NCBI GenBank assembly: GCA_964541595.1
Contig: CAZIRO010000153.1
Coordinates: forward strand, 1-6,603
DNA: 6,603 nt
Source: CAZIRO01 sp964541595
GTDB taxonomy: Bacteria; Acidobacteriota; HRBIN11
Direction of reading: 5' to 3'
The translations under genes were made by a program, and so were the position numbers. Below, piece by piece: positions 5,246-6,603 of this stretch. Under the pieces are notes generated by a model. That model did no database searches and had not been told where the DNA came from. It saw only the letters and a program-made list of their open reading frames with translations. Position 1 is the first letter of the stretch. Each line of letters starts with the position of its first letter.

Positions 5246-6603
5246 ATGGGAGGAATGGCTGTACGGGTCGGTGTCGATACCGGTGGAACGTTCACGGACT
5301 TTGTGTGGTGGGACAACGGACGGTTGCAGATCGCGAAAGTTCCCTCCACGCCGGGAGACCCGGCACGGGCCGTTCGCGTCGGTCTGGACGGCATCGGTCT
5401 GGACCGCATTCGTGAGGTGGTCCACGGGAGTACGGTCGCCACGAATGCCTTCCTGGAACGGAAAGGCGCCCGTACCGTTCTGTTGACCACTGCGGGGTTT
5501 GAGGATATTTTGCATATCGGGCGGCAGACCCGTACGCGGCTGTATGATCTCCACTATCGGCGTCCCCCTCCTCTCGTACCGCCGGAATGCAGGATCGGTG
5601 TCCACGAGCGGATCGGCCCCGACGGAGAGATCATCCATCCTCTGACAGACGAAGAAATCCGGCGTGTGCGCGCCCGTGTTCTCGAACTGCAACCGGAAGC
5701 GATCGCCGTTGTGCTGCTCTTCGCATACGTGAACCCGATCCATGAACAGCGTCTGCGGGATGCGCTGCAGGACCTCACGATTCCGATCGTGCTCTCGTCC
5801 GAGGTGTTTCCCGAGTATCGGGAATACGAACGCACGGTCGTGACCGTGCTGAATGCCTATCTGGCACCTGTGGTCCGGCGATACCTGCACGATTTGCAAA
5901 AATCGATCCGACGCCCGATCTGGATCACGTCCTCTTCCGGGGGCATCCTTTCCATCGAGCAGGCCATGCGCACGCCCATCCAGATGCTGCTCTCCGGTCC
6001 GGTCGCCGGTGTGATGGCGGCGCGTTTTCTGACCGAACAAATGGGGATCCACCGATGGATCAGCCTGGACATGGGCGGAACTTCTGCTGATATCGCCCTC
6101 TACGACGGGACCATTCCCATCACACAGGAAACGGTGCTGGAAACGCTCCCCATCAAGATTCCGATGATCGACATCCACACCATCGGTGCCGGCGGCGGAT
6201 CGATCGTCTGGCGCGATCCGGGGGGCGCGATCCGGGTCGGTCCCCGGAGTGCCGGGGCCGATCCCGGCCCGATATGTTACGACCGGGGAGGGACGGACAT
6301 CACCGTGACGGATGCGCATGTGTACCTCGGACGACTGCCTGCAGCGTACTTTCTCGGTGGCCGCATGCGGCTGAATGTGGACGCCGCCCGAACGGCCATT
6401 GAATCGTTCGCGCGGGAGATCGGACTGGCGCCGGAAGATCTCGCGAACGGCATTATCGAGGTGGCCAATGTGAATATGGAACGGGCCCTGCGACGGGTGT
6501 CCGTGGAACGGGGGCTGGATCCCCGGGACTTCACGCTGTTCGCATTCGGCGGTGCCGGAGGCCTGCATGCCTGTGAACTGGCCGAACGGCTCGGGATGCA
6601 CAG
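5246..6603 (+). CDS. Hydantoinase A / 5-oxoprolinase family subunit, N-terminal two thirds (3' end outside window)
   Basis: Members are cytoplasmic ATP-dependent ring-opening or carboxylating enzymes: N-methylhydantoinase, 5-oxoprolinase, or the acetone carboxylase beta subunit. The substrate cannot be chosen from this sequence. About 452 of the usual 650-700 residues are present. Visible motifs: the first phosphate-binding loop 'DTGGTFTD' (11-18); 'VVHGSTVATNAFLERKGART' with 'GFEDILHIGRQTR' after it; 'ITSSSGGI'; 'LLSGPVAGVMAA'; the second phosphate loop 'DMGGTSAD' from residue 275; 'IGAGGGSI' near 313; 'GPRSAGADPGPICY' near 332; and 'FAFGGAGGLHA' near 432. This is the Hydant_A_N plus Hydantoinase_A order, uninterrupted. 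Two in-frame ATGs compete, 5246 and 5255. GGAGG (5249-5253) overlaps the first and sits only 1 nt before the second, so neither is well served; the N-terminal alignment (MAVRVGVDTGG) would favour 5255. The B subunit, if present, would lie beyond the window. Confidence 0.93.
   Translation, partial: MGGMAVRVGVDTGGTFTDFVWWDNGRLQIAKVPSTPGDPARAVRVGLDGIGLDRIREVVHGSTVATNAFLERKGARTVLLTTAGFEDILHIGRQTRTRLYDLHYRRPPPLVPPECRIGVHERIGPDGEIIHPLTDEEIRRVRARVLELQPEAIAVVLLFAYVNPIHEQRLRDALQDLTIPIVLSSEVFPEYREYERTVVTVLNAYLAPVVRRYLHDLQKSIRRPIWITSSSGGILSIEQAMRTPIQMLLSGPVAGVMAARFLTEQMGIHRWISLDMGGTSADIALYDGTIPITQETVLETLPIKIPMIDIHTIGAGGGSIVWRDPGGAIRVGPRSAGADPGPICYDRGGTDITVTDAHVYLGRLPAAYFLGGRMRLNVDAARTAIESFAREIGLAPEDLANGIIEVANVNMERALRRVSVERGLDPRDFTLFAFGGAGGLHACELAERLGMH

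Noticed and set aside
5114..6601. A 495-aa open frame on the minus strand opposite the hydantoinase gene
   Set aside because: The translation is rich in Arg, His, Asp and Gly with no recognisable domain. The + strand frame carries an uninterrupted set of family motifs, so this is an antisense shadow in GC-rich DNA.

Overview
The window looks like chromosomal DNA from a GC-rich, diderm (Gram-negative-type) heterotrophic bacterium. The diderm reading rests on a TonB-dependent outer-membrane receptor sequence and a periplasmic-type signal peptide. The lineage cannot be assigned from this sequence alone. All genes are on the + strand, and both ends of the window cut through a gene.

Layout: (1) 3-1091, the 3' end of a secreted, cysteine-containing multi-domain Ig-like/CARDB protein with a C-terminal 'WPPNH' domain. 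(2) 1092-1531, a gene-free stretch. It holds a small inverted-repeat-bounded element (about 1209-1444) with a degenerate array of twelve 7-bp units inside. A perfect sigma70-type promoter and a dyad follow immediately. (3) 1532-2164, a GntR/FadR-type (FCD) transcription regulator. A 13-bp perfect inverted repeat straddles its stop codon. (4) 2243-5156, a composite and apparently damaged gene. It has a signal peptide, four CbiX-like (class II chelatase fold) modules and a small beta-rich segment, then joins directly to the second half of a TonB-dependent receptor plug. The beta-barrel is far too short and is interrupted by a frameshift near 4710. (5) 5246-6603, the first two thirds of a hydantoinase A/5-oxoprolinase family protein, running off the window.

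How the parts may work together (inference): the regulator has its own strong promoter with a possible autoregulatory dyad at the start site. With no visible promoter in the 78-nt gap, it probably reads through into the chelatase/receptor gene. In its intact ancestral form that locus would fit uptake and periplasmic handling of a metal or tetrapyrrole. The present copy seems to have lost part of the plug and much of the barrel, either by deletion or through assembly error. The hydantoinase gene has a separate candidate -10 element and dyad and may be a separate catabolic unit, or the real target of the FCD regulator.

The most unusual items are the heptad-filled inverted-repeat element placed against the gntR promoter, and the four-module periplasmic chelatase-like protein fused to a receptor remnant.
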